NCBI RefSeq assembly: GCF_023008405.1 | Contig: NZ_CP095376.1 | Span: 1,512,001 to 1,576,000 of the forward strand | Origin: Amycolatopsis sp. FBCC-B4732 | Lineage (GTDB): Bacteria > Actinomycetota > Actinomycetes > Mycobacteriales > Pseudonocardiaceae | DNA: 64,000 nucleotides | Reading direction: 5' to 3' | In this document: piece by piece, positions 8,118-16,904 of the stretch | How the letters are laid out: each line of letters begins with the position of its first letter | Numbering within the stretch: position 1 is the stretch's first letter | Notes under the pieces: generated by a model | The model's database searches: none | Told to the model about the DNA's origin: nothing | The model's input: the letters and a program-made list of their open reading frames with translations, nothing else | Position numbers and translations under genes: made by a program

Positions 8118-9695
8118 GTGACCGAGGATGTCTCGCGTGGGCTGGCTGACCTGAACGACCTCGAACGCGCGCTCGTGGACGCGGCGCGTACCGGTACGAC
8201 GTTGACGTGCGGCGCTGCCGATTCCGGTGAGCCGGGCGAGACCGGTGATCCGAGCCGCTCGATTCGCGCGCAGTTGCTGCGAGAGTTGGTGCTCGGCCGG
8301 CACGGCCCAGTGGATCCTCGGGGCATCCGCCTCACGGGCGCCCGGATCACCGGGGTGGTCGACCTCGACAACGTGGCTGCCTGCGCGGGGATGAAGCTGG
8401 CCGGGTGCTTGTTCGAGGAACGAGTCACCGCCTGGAACGCGCGGCTGCCGTGGCTGGACTTGACGTCCTCGTGGCTTCCGGGGTTCCGCGGGAATTTGAT
8501 CGATGTCGAAGCCGGGCTTTGGCTGACCGGCACCGTCATCGTCGGTTCCGGGAGCGGCGGCGCTGTCGGCCTTCACCGTGCTCGTATCAGGGGATCGCTC
8601 GATCTCAGCGACGCCCAGATCGTCAACGACAGCGGGGCTGCTGTCCGGGCCATCGGACTCGAAGTGACCGGTAGCGTGTTCATGTCCGCCGCCGAGTTGA
8701 CCGGGACCGGAAGCCGAGGCGCCGTACAGCTGTTCGGAGCTCACATCGGTGGCATCCTCACAATGAGCTCGGCGAAGATCACCAACCGCAGCGGTAAGGC
8801 TCTGGTGGCCAGTCAACTCAGGGTCGAGGGGAACCTGAACTGTGAAGGGGTCAAGGCCTCCGGCGAAGACTTCGGTGGTGCGATTTCCCTGCTCGGTGCC
8901 CACGTGGGTGGCGACGCGTTCTTCCGGAACACCGAAATCACCAATCGATCAGGGCTGGCTCTGGATTTCGAGCACGCGCACGTGGTGGGGAAGGTCTTCC
9001 TCCTCCGCTCCACCTTGTGCTCGGAACCCGACGGTGCTGGGCGCTGTGAAGATCCGACGTTGGTCGATCTGAACGGATTCGAGTACGGCGCACTGGAGTC
9101 ATCGCCTGGACAACCCGTCTCGTGGCAGGACTGGCTGCACATCATCCGCCACCACACGAAGTACTACCGGCCTGCGCCGTACCAGGCGCTGGCGAGCGTC
9201 GAACGCGGCGCGGGGCACGACGGCAACGTCCGACGGATCCTCATCGCCCAGCAGAAAGACCTCCACCAGCGTGCGCCGGATTCTTTGGGGAACCGGTCGA
9301 CCCGGTGGTTCCACTGGCTTTGGGGAGCTCTGGCGGGCTACGGCTACCTCGCGCGGCGAACCGCGGTGGCGCTGTTCCTCGCGCTGATCACGGCAGGCGG
9401 CCTCGGTGCTTGGGCCGGACAGGTCGCCGAGGGCGGACATCACGTCGGAGAACGCGTGAGTTCTTTCAGCTCACCGGTCGGACTGCCGTGCACCACGGTG
9501 GAGCTCATCGGGCTCGGTCTAGATCGTGGGCTCCCGCTTGCTCCGACAGGTGTTCGCGCCCGTTGCGACCTCAACCCCGACACGAACGGGGCGGCCGCCT
9601 TCACTGTCGCGATCTGGCTTCTGCAAGCCGCGATCTGGGGGCTGGCGACCCTAGCTCTCGCCGGGTACACGGGATTGATCAGGAAACCCACGTGA
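8118..9695 (+). CDS. Membrane-anchored beta-repeat protein, unknown function
   Basis: A 525-residue protein starting at GTG 8118. Residues 55-320 are built from repeated strands such as GIRLTGARITGVVDLDNV, GAVGLHRARIRGSLDLSDA and GAVQLFGAHIGGILTMSSA. These look like a right-handed beta-helix or pentapeptide-like solenoid. A cytoplasmic-looking block follows (HHTKYYRPAPYQALASVER), then two transmembrane helices at about 412-432 and 495-517 separated by a loop with paired cysteines. Similar proteins are widespread in actinomycetes without an assigned role. GC content is a little lower than in its neighbours. It converges on the ABC exporter genes. Confidence 0.75.
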   Translation: MTEDVSRGLADLNDLERALVDAARTGTTLTCGAADSGEPGETGDPSRSIRAQLLRELVLGRHGPVDPRGIRLTGARITGVVDLDNVAACAGMKLAGCLFEERVTAWNARLPWLDLTSSWLPGFRGNLIDVEAGLWLTGTVIVGSGSGGAVGLHRARIRGSLDLSDAQIVNDSGAAVRAIGLEVTGSVFMSAAELTGTGSRGAVQLFGAHIGGILTMSSAKITNRSGKALVASQLRVEGNLNCEGVKASGEDFGGAISLLGAHVGGDAFFRNTEITNRSGLALDFEHAHVVGKVFLLRSTLCSEPDGAGRCEDPTLVDLNGFEYGALESSPGQPVSWQDWLHIIRHHTKYYRPAPYQALASVERGAGHDGNVRRILIAQQKDLHQRAPDSLGNRSTRWFHWLWGALAGYGYLARRTAVALFLALITAGGLGAWAGQVAEGGHHVGERVSSFSSPVGLPCTTVELIGLGLDRGLPLAPTGVRARCDLNPDTNGAAAFTVAIWLLQAAIWGLATLALAGYTGLIRKPT

Positions 9696-9726
9696 GCTCC
9701 GTAATCAATCCCGTGGAGTGCGTGCC

Positions 9727-10530
9727 CTACTTGCTCGCCACCCGGCGGTACCGGGCCGTGGCCAGCGGGGCGAAGACCGCGATGATCGCCACGCAGCACA
9801 CGATCGAATACAACGCCGCGTGCTCGGCCGGCCAGCCCGTCGGTGCCGGGCCGAAGCGGTTGCCGAACAGGTCCCTCGTCGCGTTGATCACCGCCGTGAA
9901 CGGGTTCCAGTCCGCGATCGCCTTCAGGAAGCCGGGGAGCGTTTGCGTCGGGACGAACGCCGAAGAGATGAAGCTCAGCGGGAACATCCAGATCAGGCCG
10001 GCGCTCTGCGCGACCTCGACGCTGCGGGCGGCGAGGCCGATCAGCGCGCCGACCCACGACAGGGCCCAGGCGAACATCAGCATCACCAGGTAGCCGAGCA
10101 GCGCGTCCCAGAAGCTGCCGCGGATGCGCCAGCCGACGATCAGCCCGCACAGCGACATCACGACCAGCGCCACCACGCTGACCACGAGGTCCGACGTCGT
10201 GCGGCCGAGGATCACCGCGATCCGGGACATCGGCAGCGAGCGGAACCGGTCGATGATGCCCTTCTGCAGGTCGTTGGCGAAGCCGATGACGGTGAACGCC
10301 GAGTTGAACGCCACCGTCTGGGCGAAGATCCCCGCGATGAGGAACTCGCGGTACGCCGCGCCGCCCGCCTCGCCGCCGATCGCGTTGCCGAAGACGTAGG
10401 CGAACAGCAGGACGAACATGATCGGCTGCAGGGTCGCGGCCATCAGCCAGTCCGGGTTGCGGCGGACGTTCACCAGGTTGCGCCAGGTGATGATGCCGCC
10501 GTCGGAGATGCCCTTCGCGAGCGCGTTCAC
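9727..10530 (-). CDS. ABC-2 type exporter permease (DrrB-like)
   Basis: A 267-residue permease with six predicted membrane helices and the ABC-2 signature region (FGNAIGGEAGGAAYREFLIAG and RSLPMSRIAVILGRT). It forms the membrane half of a drug or lipid exporter with the upstream ATPase, whose stop it overlaps by 4 bp. The family includes daunorubicin exporter DrrB. No antibiotic biosynthesis gene lies next to it, so the cargo is unknown. Confidence 0.93.
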   Translation of the reverse strand: MNALAKGISDGGIITWRNLVNVRRNPDWLMAATLQPIMFVLLFAYVFGNAIGGEAGGAAYREFLIAGIFAQTVAFNSAFTVIGFANDLQKGIIDRFRSLPMSRIAVILGRTTSDLVVSVVALVVMSLCGLIVGWRIRGSFWDALLGYLVMLMFAWALSWVGALIGLAARSVEVAQSAGLIWMFPLSFISSAFVPTQTLPGFLKAIADWNPFTAVINATRDLFGNRFGPAPTGWPAEHAALYSIVCCVAIIAVFAPLATARYRRVASK

Positions 10531-11504
10531 TTCGCGGCCTCCTCGGTGGGCTCGGCGCCGTGGCCGGTCAGGGACAGGAAGACGTCGTCGAGCGTCGGCC
10601 GGTGCAGGGCGACGTCCTGGACGGCGATGCCCTGCGCGTCGAGCCGCCGCAGGGCCTCGATGAGGGCCTTGGGCCCGGTGTCGACGAAGATCTCCGCGCG
10701 CCGCGTGTGGTCGTCGCCCGTCGGGTCGCCGGTGCCCACCTCGCGCAGCACCTCGAGGGTGGCGGGCAGGTCGGCCGGGGAGGCGACGACCAGTTCGAGC
10801 CGTTCGCCGCCGATCTGGGCCTTGAGCTCGTCGGCCGTGCCGCGCGCGATCACCCGGCCGTGGTCGATCACCACGATCGAGTCGGCCAGCTGGTCGGCTT
10901 CTTCGAGGTACTGGGTGGTCAGCAGCACGGTCGTGCCGTCGGCGACCAGTTCCTTGATGACGCCCCAGGTGTCGAGGCGCCCGCCCGGGTCGAGGCCGGT
11001 GGTCGGCTCGTCGAGGACGACGACGGTCGGCTCCGCGACCAGCGCGCCGGCCAGGTCGAGCCGCCGCCGCATGCCGCCGGAGTAGCCCTTCGCCGGCCGG
11101 TCGGCGGCCTCTTCCAGCGCGAACCGCGCGAGCAGCTCACGGGCGCGCGACCGGGCTGCCGCCTTCCGCCTGCCGTAGAGCCGCCCGACCATATAGAGGT
11201 TCTCGAAACCGGTGAGGTTCTCGTCGACGGCCGCGTACTGCCCGGACAGCCCGATCCGCCGCCGGACTTCGTCGGGCTGGGCCAGGACGTCGTACCCGGC
11301 CACGTGCGCCTCGCCGGAGTCCGGTCGCAGCAACGTGGTCAGGATGCGGACGGTGGTGGTCTTCCCGGCCCCGTTCGGGCCGAGCAGGCCGAGCACGCGC
11401 CCGGCCGGGATGTCGAGGTCGACGCCGTCGAGCGCGCGCGTCGAACCGTAGGTCTTCACTAGCCCGCGTACCTGGACGGCGATGTCCGGTTCCGGCTGTG
11501 GCAT
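10527..11504 (-). CDS. ABC exporter ATP-binding subunit (DrrA-like)
   Basis: A 325-residue ATPase. Walker A GPNGAGKTTT near residues 40-49, signature YSGGMRRRLDLAG, Walker B TVVVLDEPTTGLDPGG and a switch His are all present. The C-terminal 80 residues match the daunorubicin-resistance ATPase extension (DVALHRPTLDDVFLSLTGHG). It should energise export through the coupled permease gene. No dedicated regulator is adjacent. Confidence 0.94.
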   Translation of the reverse strand: MPQPEPDIAVQVRGLVKTYGSTRALDGVDLDIPAGRVLGLLGPNGAGKTTTVRILTTLLRPDSGEAHVAGYDVLAQPDEVRRRIGLSGQYAAVDENLTGFENLYMVGRLYGRRKAAARSRARELLARFALEEAADRPAKGYSGGMRRRLDLAGALVAEPTVVVLDEPTTGLDPGGRLDTWGVIKELVADGTTVLLTTQYLEEADQLADSIVVIDHGRVIARGTADELKAQIGGERLELVVASPADLPATLEVLREVGTGDPTGDDHTRRAEIFVDTGPKALIEALRRLDAQGIAVQDVALHRPTLDDVFLSLTGHGAEPTEEAAK

Positions 11505-11558
11505 GTCGGCTCCCCTTCCGGTGACACCGACAAGCTAAGCCACGCTGTCCGCTTTGTC

Positions 11559-11577
11559 CTCCGGGTTTCTCCCGGAG
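11559..11577 (-). terminator. Short hairpin after the OsmC-like gene
   Basis: A 7-bp perfect stem CTCCGGG with a 5-nt loop sits 6 bp beyond the OsmC stop on the minus strand, before the ABC ATPase start. No U-tract is visible, as is common in actinomycetes. Confidence 0.5.
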
Positions 11578-11582
11578 AAGAA

Positions 11583-12092
11583 TCAATTCGCGGAAAGCGC
11601 CACGGCGAACTCCGGCGGCGTCCGCAACGATTGGAACACCACGCAGTAGCGCTCGGTCAGTTTCTTCAGCGTGGCGAGCTCGTCTTCCGATGCGTCGGTG
11701 TCCAGGTCGAAGGACAGCCGGATCGCGCGGAAGCCCACCGGCGCGTCCTTCGCGACCGCCAGCGTGCCGCGGAAGTCGAGGTCGCCCTCGGCGCGCACGC
11801 GCCCGCCGCGGACCTCGAGGCCTAGCGACGTCGCCACCGCGCGCAGCGTCACCCCCGCGCACGCGACGAGCGCTTCGAGCAGCATGTCGCCCGAACAGGC
11901 GAGGGTGCCGTCGCCGCCGGTTGCCGGGTGCAGGCCCGCCTCGACGACCGCGCGGCCGGTTTCGACCTTGCAGGAGATGCCGAGGCCGTCCAGTTCGGCG
12001 TCGGCGTGCAGGGTGACGACCGCGCTCTCCGGGCTTTCGCGGTACTTGTCCTTCAGCGGGGCCTGGGTCGCACGCAGTTCTTCGGTGTCCAT
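11583..12092 (-). CDS. OsmC-family protein
   Basis: A 169-residue OsmC/Ohr-like protein. The two family cysteines are visible: one in the helix LLEALVACAGVTLRAVA and one in TERYCVVFQSL. In characterised members these act as a peroxidatic pair that reduces organic hydroperoxides. The first Cys sits in an ACAG context rather than the Ohr-type motif, so it belongs to the broader OsmC group, and the activity is inferred. It stands alone between two hairpins. Confidence 0.88.
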   Translation of the reverse strand: MDTEELRATQAPLKDKYRESPESAVVTLHADAELDGLGISCKVETGRAVVEAGLHPATGGDGTLACSGDMLLEALVACAGVTLRAVATSLGLEVRGGRVRAEGDLDFRGTLAVAKDAPVGFRAIRLSFDLDTDASEDELATLKKLTERYCVVFQSLRTPPEFAVALSAN

Positions 12093-12116
12093 GGGGCGAT
12101 TCTGCCGGAAAACGGA

Positions 12117-12152
12117 GAAGCGGGGAGACCGGTCGCCCGGTCTCCCCGCTTC
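12117..12152 (-). terminator. Strong terminator after the M4 metalloprotease
   Basis: A perfect 16-bp inverted repeat (GAAGCGGGGAGACCGG, 4-nt loop TCGC) begins 17 bp past the protease stop on the minus strand and ends 25 bp before the OsmC-like start. It should block readthrough between the two genes. Confidence 0.85.
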
Positions 12153-12168
12153 AGCGGTTCTCAGTGCT

Positions 12169-14442
12169 TCAGCTCAGGGTCACGGCCACGTCGTCGATGA
12201 CGAACGAGGTCTGCAGCGAGCTGTCTTCGGTGCCGGTGAACTTCAGCGCGAGGGTGCCGCCGGCGGCCGACGAAACGTCGACCGTCTTGAGCACGTACCC
12301 GGACGCCTTGTTCAGGTTGGAGTAGCTGCCCAGCGTCGTGCTGCCGTTGGCGACGGTCAGCTTGTCGTAGGCGGTGGTGGTGGTCGTCTCCGCGGAGTCG
12401 ATGTGCAGGTAGAACGTCAGGCTGGCGTGGCAGCCGGCCGGGATGCTCACCGACTGCGCGAGCGTGTCGGTGTGCGTCGTGCCGTACCCGTTGAGCCACG
12501 CGTTGTAGGTGCCGCCGTGCGTGGGCTCGCTGGAGCCGTTCTGCCCGATCACGCCGCTGGTCTGCGTCCAGTTCGCCGCGCCCGACTCGAACCCGCCGTT
12601 GGCCAGCTTCTGGCCGGAGCAGCCGCCGGTGGTGCCGACGGTCCACGTGAACGACGCCGTGCCGGTCTTGTTGGCCGCGTCCTTCGCCGTCACGGTGACG
12701 TTCGAGGTGCCCGCGGTGGTCGCGGTGCCCGAGATCGTGCCGGTGGAGGCGTTGATCGACAGGCCGGCCGGGAGACCGGTGGCCGACCAGGTGTACGGCG
12801 CGGTGCCACCGCTGGCCGACAGCGGCAGGTTCACCGAACCGCCGGTCGTGGTGGACTGGTTGCCCGGGTTGGAAACCGTGACGGTGCCGGTCGCCGAGCA
12901 GGTCGGGTCGGCCGACTGCGCCGGGACGGAGATGGCGTCCCACGCCGCCTTGACGGTGTTGAACTCGGTGCAGCTGCCCGGGAAGAGGTTCTTCGCCGCG
13001 GTCAGCGTCCAGGTGCGGTACTTCAGGTACGAGCTGCTGGTGGTCTTGAGCAGCATCGCGTTGTAGAAGATCTTCACCGCGGTCTGCACGCCGAGGCCGG
13101 TGATCGTGGAGCTGTTGCACGTCGAGCTGGTCGGCTGCCCGTTGGTCGGGTTGGTGCCTTCGGCCAGCAGGTAGAACCAGTGGTTGCCGGGGCCGGCGGC
13201 CGCGTGCACCTCACCGTTGGGGACGGAGCTGTCGTAGCAGTTCTTGTCGCCCAGCGCCGACGGGTTGTACATGTTGCGGATCGGGCCGGAGCCGACCAGG
13301 TTGACCTGCTCGCCGACGAGGAAGTCCGGCTGGTCGTAGGGGGCCGGCTCGTTCGCGAACCACTCGGTCGAAGCGCCGAAGACGTCCGCGACGAACTCCT
13401 GGGTGCCCGCACCCGAGATGCCGCCGGGGGTGTGGTCGTCGATGCCGTGGCCGTGCTCGTGCGCGACGACGTCGATCGAGCCGATCCAGCCGCCGGCGGT
13501 GTTCTTGCCGATCTGGACCTGGCTGCCGTCGTAGTAGGCGTTCTGGTCGTTCAGGCCGACGCGGATCGGCCAGCCGCCGCCGCTGCCGTCGAAGCTGTTG
13601 CGGCCCAGCCACTGCGAGAGCATCTTGTTCTCGGTCTGCGCGGCGAACAGCGCGTCGACGCAGCCGGTTTCGCGGTTGCTGGCGGTGCCGTTGCCCCAGA
13701 GGTCGTCCGGTCCGCTGAACGTGGTGTTGTTGGCCGCGTCCTGGCAGGACGTGTTGGTGATCGTCGGGTCCTTCAGCGAGTACGTGCTGCCCGAGTGGGT
13801 GGTGTCGAGGTGCACCGGGTTCGGGCCGTTCCAGGCGCTGGTGCCGTCACCGTTGAGGACGTGCTCCTGGGTCTTGAGCACCTTGCCCGTGGCGGCGTCG
13901 ACGATGACGTCGAGGCGGCTCGGGCCGTCGGCGTCGCGGCCGACGACGGTGCTCTTCCACGCCAGCGTCGGCGTGCCGAGCGCGTAGACGACCTGCTGGG
14001 CCGGGCTCACGCTGTCCACGGCGGACAGCTGCTGCCGGGCGGTCACCTCGGCCGCGGCCTTGGAGACCTTGGCGGTGGTGGTGGCGAGGTTGATGGTCTG
14101 GTCCTGCGCGACGGAGGTGCCCAGCACCTGGCCCGTCGAGTCGGTCGCGACGACGAAGTCGCCGCCGACGACCGGGAGGCCCTTGTAGCTGCGCTCGTAG
14201 GGGACGTACTTGAGCCCGTTGGTCGAGGAAATCGCTTTCTGGGCGAGGAAAACGTCGTCCGCGCTGGCGTGCAGCGCGGCCGGCTTGCTGGCGACCAGGC
14301 CGGCCGCCGCGTTGACGGCCAGGGTCTGGGCGTCCGCGGTGGCGTTCGGGGTGGCGGGCTGGGCCTGGGCTGCGGTGGTCGTGCACATAGCGGCTATCAG
14401 CGCGCCGCTCGCGGCCAAGACGATGGGACGTCTCAGGTGCAT
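12169..14442 (-). CDS. Secreted M4 (thermolysin-like) metalloprotease
   Basis: A 757-residue preproprotein. A signal peptide (basic MHLRR, hydrophobic core, cleavage near AQA-Q28) is followed by an FTP/PepSY propeptide to about 200. The peptidase unit has zinc ligands H328, H332 in AHEHGH and E349 in TQEFVADVFG, with catalytic E329 and the His of PNGEVHAAAGPGNHWFYLL near 413. An Ig-like putative binding domain (about 525-612, GNQSTTTGGSVNLPLSASGG) and a C-terminal P-domain-like beta-sandwich (about 620-757) extend it beyond standard thermolysin. It likely degrades external protein after autoprocessing. Confidence 0.95.
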   Translation of the reverse strand: MHLRRPIVLAASGALIAAMCTTTAAQAQPATPNATADAQTLAVNAAAGLVASKPAALHASADDVFLAQKAISSTNGLKYVPYERSYKGLPVVGGDFVVATDSTGQVLGTSVAQDQTINLATTTAKVSKAAAEVTARQQLSAVDSVSPAQQVVYALGTPTLAWKSTVVGRDADGPSRLDVIVDAATGKVLKTQEHVLNGDGTSAWNGPNPVHLDTTHSGSTYSLKDPTITNTSCQDAANNTTFSGPDDLWGNGTASNRETGCVDALFAAQTENKMLSQWLGRNSFDGSGGGWPIRVGLNDQNAYYDGSQVQIGKNTAGGWIGSIDVVAHEHGHGIDDHTPGGISGAGTQEFVADVFGASTEWFANEPAPYDQPDFLVGEQVNLVGSGPIRNMYNPSALGDKNCYDSSVPNGEVHAAAGPGNHWFYLLAEGTNPTNGQPTSSTCNSSTITGLGVQTAVKIFYNAMLLKTTSSSYLKYRTWTLTAAKNLFPGSCTEFNTVKAAWDAISVPAQSADPTCSATGTVTVSNPGNQSTTTGGSVNLPLSASGGTAPYTWSATGLPAGLSINASTGTISGTATTAGTSNVTVTAKDAANKTGTASFTWTVGTTGGCSGQKLANGGFESGAANWTQTSGVIGQNGSSEPTHGGTYNAWLNGYGTTHTDTLAQSVSIPAGCHASLTFYLHIDSAETTTTTAYDKLTVANGSTTLGSYSNLNKASGYVLKTVDVSSAAGGTLALKFTGTEDSSLQTSFVIDDVAVTLS

Positions 14443-14705
14443 CGAAGGATCTCCTCCGGGCAGGGCGAACCGGCCCGGTGCAGGCCGGGCCGAGAACGGG
14501 GGACGGGAAAACGGTGCTACTTGGCGGAAATCAGGATCCGGCGCCGAAGGCTCGTGAACAAGCGACTAACGTACGGTCTTATCTACCGGACGCAATACTT
14601 CCCAAAAAGGACATTTCACGCCTTTGTGGGCGAAATTGTTGACCGTCCACACAGGACTGATCGAGGATCACCGCCGTTCGGGTGATCTTTTCCGCGTCCG
14701 AACGG
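14443..14705. other. Intergenic region upstream of the M4 protease
   Basis: Together with the following terminator this is 316 bp without a gene. It must hold the protease promoter. The stretch 14560-14640 is AT-richer than its surroundings (TTATCTACCGGACGCAATAC). GATCCTCC on the strand complementary to 14449-14456 provides a ribosome-binding site for the protease. No other feature is recognised. Confidence 0.5.
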
Positions 14706-14745
14706 CGAAAGGCCCCCACGCCGTGATCGGCGTGGGGGCCTTTCG
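14706..14745 (-). terminator. Terminator after msrA
   Basis: A perfect 17-bp stem (CGAAAGGCCCCCACGCC, 6-nt loop) lies 13 bp past the msrA stop. On both strands the arms begin or end with an A/T run next to the GC block, so it could act in both directions. Confidence 0.85.
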
Positions 14746-14758
14746 GTGCTGCTGACGG

Positions 14759-15274
14759 TCAGGCGGTCTTCTCGCGCTTCGGGAGCTTCCAGCCCGGGCG
14801 CACGAAGTGGCAGGTGTACCCGTTCGGAATGCGCTGCAGGTAGTCCTGGTGCTCGGGCTCGGCCTCCCAGAAGTCGCCGGCCGGGCTGACTTCGGTGACG
14901 ACCTTGCCGGGCCACAGCCCCGATGCCTCGACGTCGGCGATGGTGTCCTCGGCGACCCGCTTCTGCTCGTCGTTCTCGAAGAAGATCGCCGAGCGGTAGC
15001 TCACGCCGATGTCGTTGCCCTGGCGGTTCTTCGTCGTCGGGTCGTGCACCTGGAAGAAGAACTCGAGCAGGTCGCGGAACGTGGTCCGCGCGGGGTCGTA
15101 GACCACCTCGATGGCCTCGGCGTGCGTGCCGTGGTTGCGGTAGGTGGCGTTCGGGACGTCGCCGCCGCTGTAACCGACCCGGGTCGAGATCACCCCGGGC
15201 TGACGGCGGAACAGCTCCTGCATGCCCCAGAAGCAGCCGCCGGCCAGGACGGCCCTTTCGGTTGACGTGGTCAC
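14759..15274 (-). CDS. msrA: Peptide methionine (S)-S-oxide reductase MsrA
   Basis: A 171-residue cytoplasmic repair enzyme that reduces methionine-S-sulfoxide in proteins and free Met-O, using thioredoxin. The catalytic motif GCFWG is at 13-17 (Cys14). The family blocks [28 protein letters not shown] and YRSAIFF follow. The GTG at 15274 is chosen because AAGGAG lies 8 bp upstream; a longer frame reaching 15316 lacks a site. Resolving cysteine: one Cys near the C-terminus ([11 protein letters not shown]). Confidence 0.96.
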   Translation of the reverse strand: MTTSTERAVLAGGCFWGMQELFRRQPGVISTRVGYSGGDVPNATYRNHGTHAEAIEVVYDPARTTFRDLLEFFFQVHDPTTKNRQGNDIGVSYRSAIFFENDEQKRVAEDTIADVEASGLWPGKVVTEVSPAGDFWEAEPEHQDYLQRIPNGYTCHFVRPGWKLPKREKTA

Positions 15275-15365
15275 GGCGTCACTCCTTTTCCTCGTGTGGT
15301 GCTGCCACCTGTACAACTTCGGTGGTCAGCCGATGATTCCACGCGGGGGTTACGGAAGCCTGACG

Positions 15366-15572
15366 TCAGCCGGCCTGCAGCTTCGCGAGGGTGAGCACGT
15401 CGCCGCCGATGCCCCAGCCGCCGTCGGCGACCTCCTCGACCAGCACCATCGTGTTCGCGCGGGCACGGTCGCCGTAGATCTCGGCGTACAGGTCGGTGGT
15501 GCGCGTGACGAGCTGCTCCTTCTGCTCGGCGGTCAGGGTGCCGGCGGGGACCTTGAAGTTGGCGAACGGCAT
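15366..15572 (-). CDS. Tautomerase (4-oxalocrotonate tautomerase-like)
   Basis: A 68-residue protein of the tautomerase superfamily. Pro2, which becomes the N-terminal catalytic base after Met removal, is present (MPFANFKVPAGTLTAEQKEQ). The region NTMVLVEEVADGGWGIGG matches the family's beta-alpha-beta continuation. Divergent from a TetR gene 116 bp away, with inverted repeats between them, so it is probably the target of that regulator. Substrate unknown. Confidence 0.88.
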   Translation of the reverse strand: MPFANFKVPAGTLTAEQKEQLVTRTTDLYAEIYGDRARANTMVLVEEVADGGWGIGGDVLTLAKLQAG

Positions 15573-15595
15573 GGTGATGCCTCCGGTATCGTCGG

Positions 15596-15679
15596 TTACG
15601 TGCTTTCGTAAGCAACGCTAACACCGAATGCGGATCGGCGCTACCAAAATCTTGATGACAGTGATAATGCCTGGTAGCG
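15596..15679. promoter_or_regulatory. Divergent promoter region with inverted repeats (TetR operator candidate)
   Basis: Between the tautomerase and the TetR gene there is a 5-bp repeat pair TTACG/CGTAA (15596-15611). There is also a perfect 8-bp pair CGCTACCA/TGGTAGCG at 15639-15646 and 15672-15679, 33 bp apart. The second pair lies just before the regulator start. The stretch between is AT-rich (AAAATCTTGATGACAGTGAT). These are plausible binding sites for the adjacent regulator. Confidence 0.5.
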
Positions 15680-15688
15680 TCGGGTTTC

Positions 15689-16369
15689 GTGGACCAGAGA
15701 ACGCGCATCCTGACGGCGGCGGCCGACCTGCTCTCGCGATCGGCGGACGTCTCGACGCGGGCCGTCTGCGAAGCCGCCGGGGTCGGCGCGCCGGCGTTGT
15801 ACCGGCAGTTCGGCGACAAGGACGGGCTGCTCGCCGCCGTCGTCGACCACGGGTTCGAGCAGTACCTCGCCGGCAAGCGGGCGGCGGCACCGTCGCCGGA
15901 CCCGGTGCGCGACCTGCGGGACGGGTGGGACAACCACGTCGCCTTCGCCGTGGGGCACCCGCACCACTACCGCCTGATGTACGCGGGCCTCTCGACGCCG
16001 CCCGGCGCGGCCGCAGAGGCCCATGAACTGCTGCTCGCGGTGCTGGAGCGCTGCGCGGCCGCCGGACGCCTGAAGGTGCCGCCGCCGCTCGCCGCGCAGA
16101 TGGTGATGGCGGCCAACGCGGGGGTGGCGCTGTCGATGATCACCCGGCCGTCGCTCTACCCGGACCTGGCGTTCTCCGTCCGCGTCCGGGAAAGCGTCCT
16201 GGCCGGCATCCTCGCCGAAGAGCAGCTGGAGCCGTCCGCGGACGTCGCCGCCGCGGCGACGACGCTCGGCGCCCTGCTGGGCGACGCGGCCCCGCCGGGA
16301 CTGAGCGCGAGCGAGGCGTCGCTGCTGCGCGAGTGGCTGGTGCGGCTGACTATCCACAGTGGACATTAG
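15689..16369 (+). CDS. TetR-family transcriptional regulator
   Basis: A 226-residue repressor-type regulator. The N-terminal HTH is clear: RILTAAADLLSR, then VSTRAVCEAAGVGAPALYRQFGDKDGLLAAVV. The C-terminal ligand domain is Ala/His-rich and unassigned. The GTG at 15689 is the only start before the HTH. It is divergent from the tautomerase gene and likely controls both from the intervening repeats. Confidence 0.92.
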   Translation: MDQRTRILTAAADLLSRSADVSTRAVCEAAGVGAPALYRQFGDKDGLLAAVVDHGFEQYLAGKRAAAPSPDPVRDLRDGWDNHVAFAVGHPHHYRLMYAGLSTPPGAAAEAHELLLAVLERCAAAGRLKVPPPLAAQMVMAANAGVALSMITRPSLYPDLAFSVRVRESVLAGILAEEQLEPSADVAAAATTLGALLGDAAPPGLSASEASLLREWLVRLTIHSGH

Positions 16370-16512
16370 CCCGGACGGTCGTGCCGGGGTTCGGCCGTCC
16401 GCCAAGGAAAAACCGATGCGGGAACAGTATTCCGCTTCGGCGCGCTGCGGTCCGGCCGCGGTGGGACCATGGTCCGGGGCCGTCCTCCGACGCGGCCCCG
16501 AGGAGGCGCGCG

Positions 16513-16896
16513 ATGCGCGACCAAGACGGGATCGCCACCGAACGGACCAGCGGCGTACTGGTCGTCGAAGTGCGAGGCCGGCTCGACATCGACACGGTCA
16601 CCCAGTGGACGGCGGTGATCGAGGCCACCCTCTGCGAACTGCCGGGACCGCACCGGCTGGTGATCGACCTCGGGCAGCTGGAATTCCTTTCGGCACGCGG
16701 GATCCGCGGTCTGCAGCGGGCGTTCGAGCTGTGCCACGAGCGGGGGATTTCCGGCTGCCTGATCGCGAACCCGGGCAGCGCGGTGGAGAAGGTGATCCGG
16801 CTGACGGGCCTGGCGGGACGGGTACCGGTGTTTTCCCACCGGCTGGCGGCGATCGCGGCCTACCAGCCGACGGAGATGCGCTGGCTGCTCGCCTGA
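16513..16896 (+). CDS. STAS-domain protein with altered switch motif
   Basis: A 127-residue anti-sigma-antagonist-like protein. The ATG at 16513 follows AGGAGG at 16501-16506. The STAS fold runs from GVLVVEVRGRLD (14-25) through VIDLGQLEFLSARGIRGL (50-67). The family's D-S-x-G phospho-site aligns with S60-A61-R62-G63, so the normal Ser position is Ala. Ser60 could still be modified, but canonical switching is doubtful. It is monocistronic and abuts a decayed LysR gene. Confidence 0.82.
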   Translation: MRDQDGIATERTSGVLVVEVRGRLDIDTVTQWTAVIEATLCELPGPHRLVIDLGQLEFLSARGIRGLQRAFELCHERGISGCLIANPGSAVEKVIRLTGLAGRVPVFSHRLAAIAAYQPTEMRWLLA

Positions 16897-16904
16897 CGGG
16901 ATCG

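Noticed and set aside
11671..14685. A 1004-codon plus-strand frame across the M4 protease region
   Set aside because: It is the GC-bias shadow of the metalloprotease and OsmC genes; composition is Arg/Gly/Val-rich with no domain.
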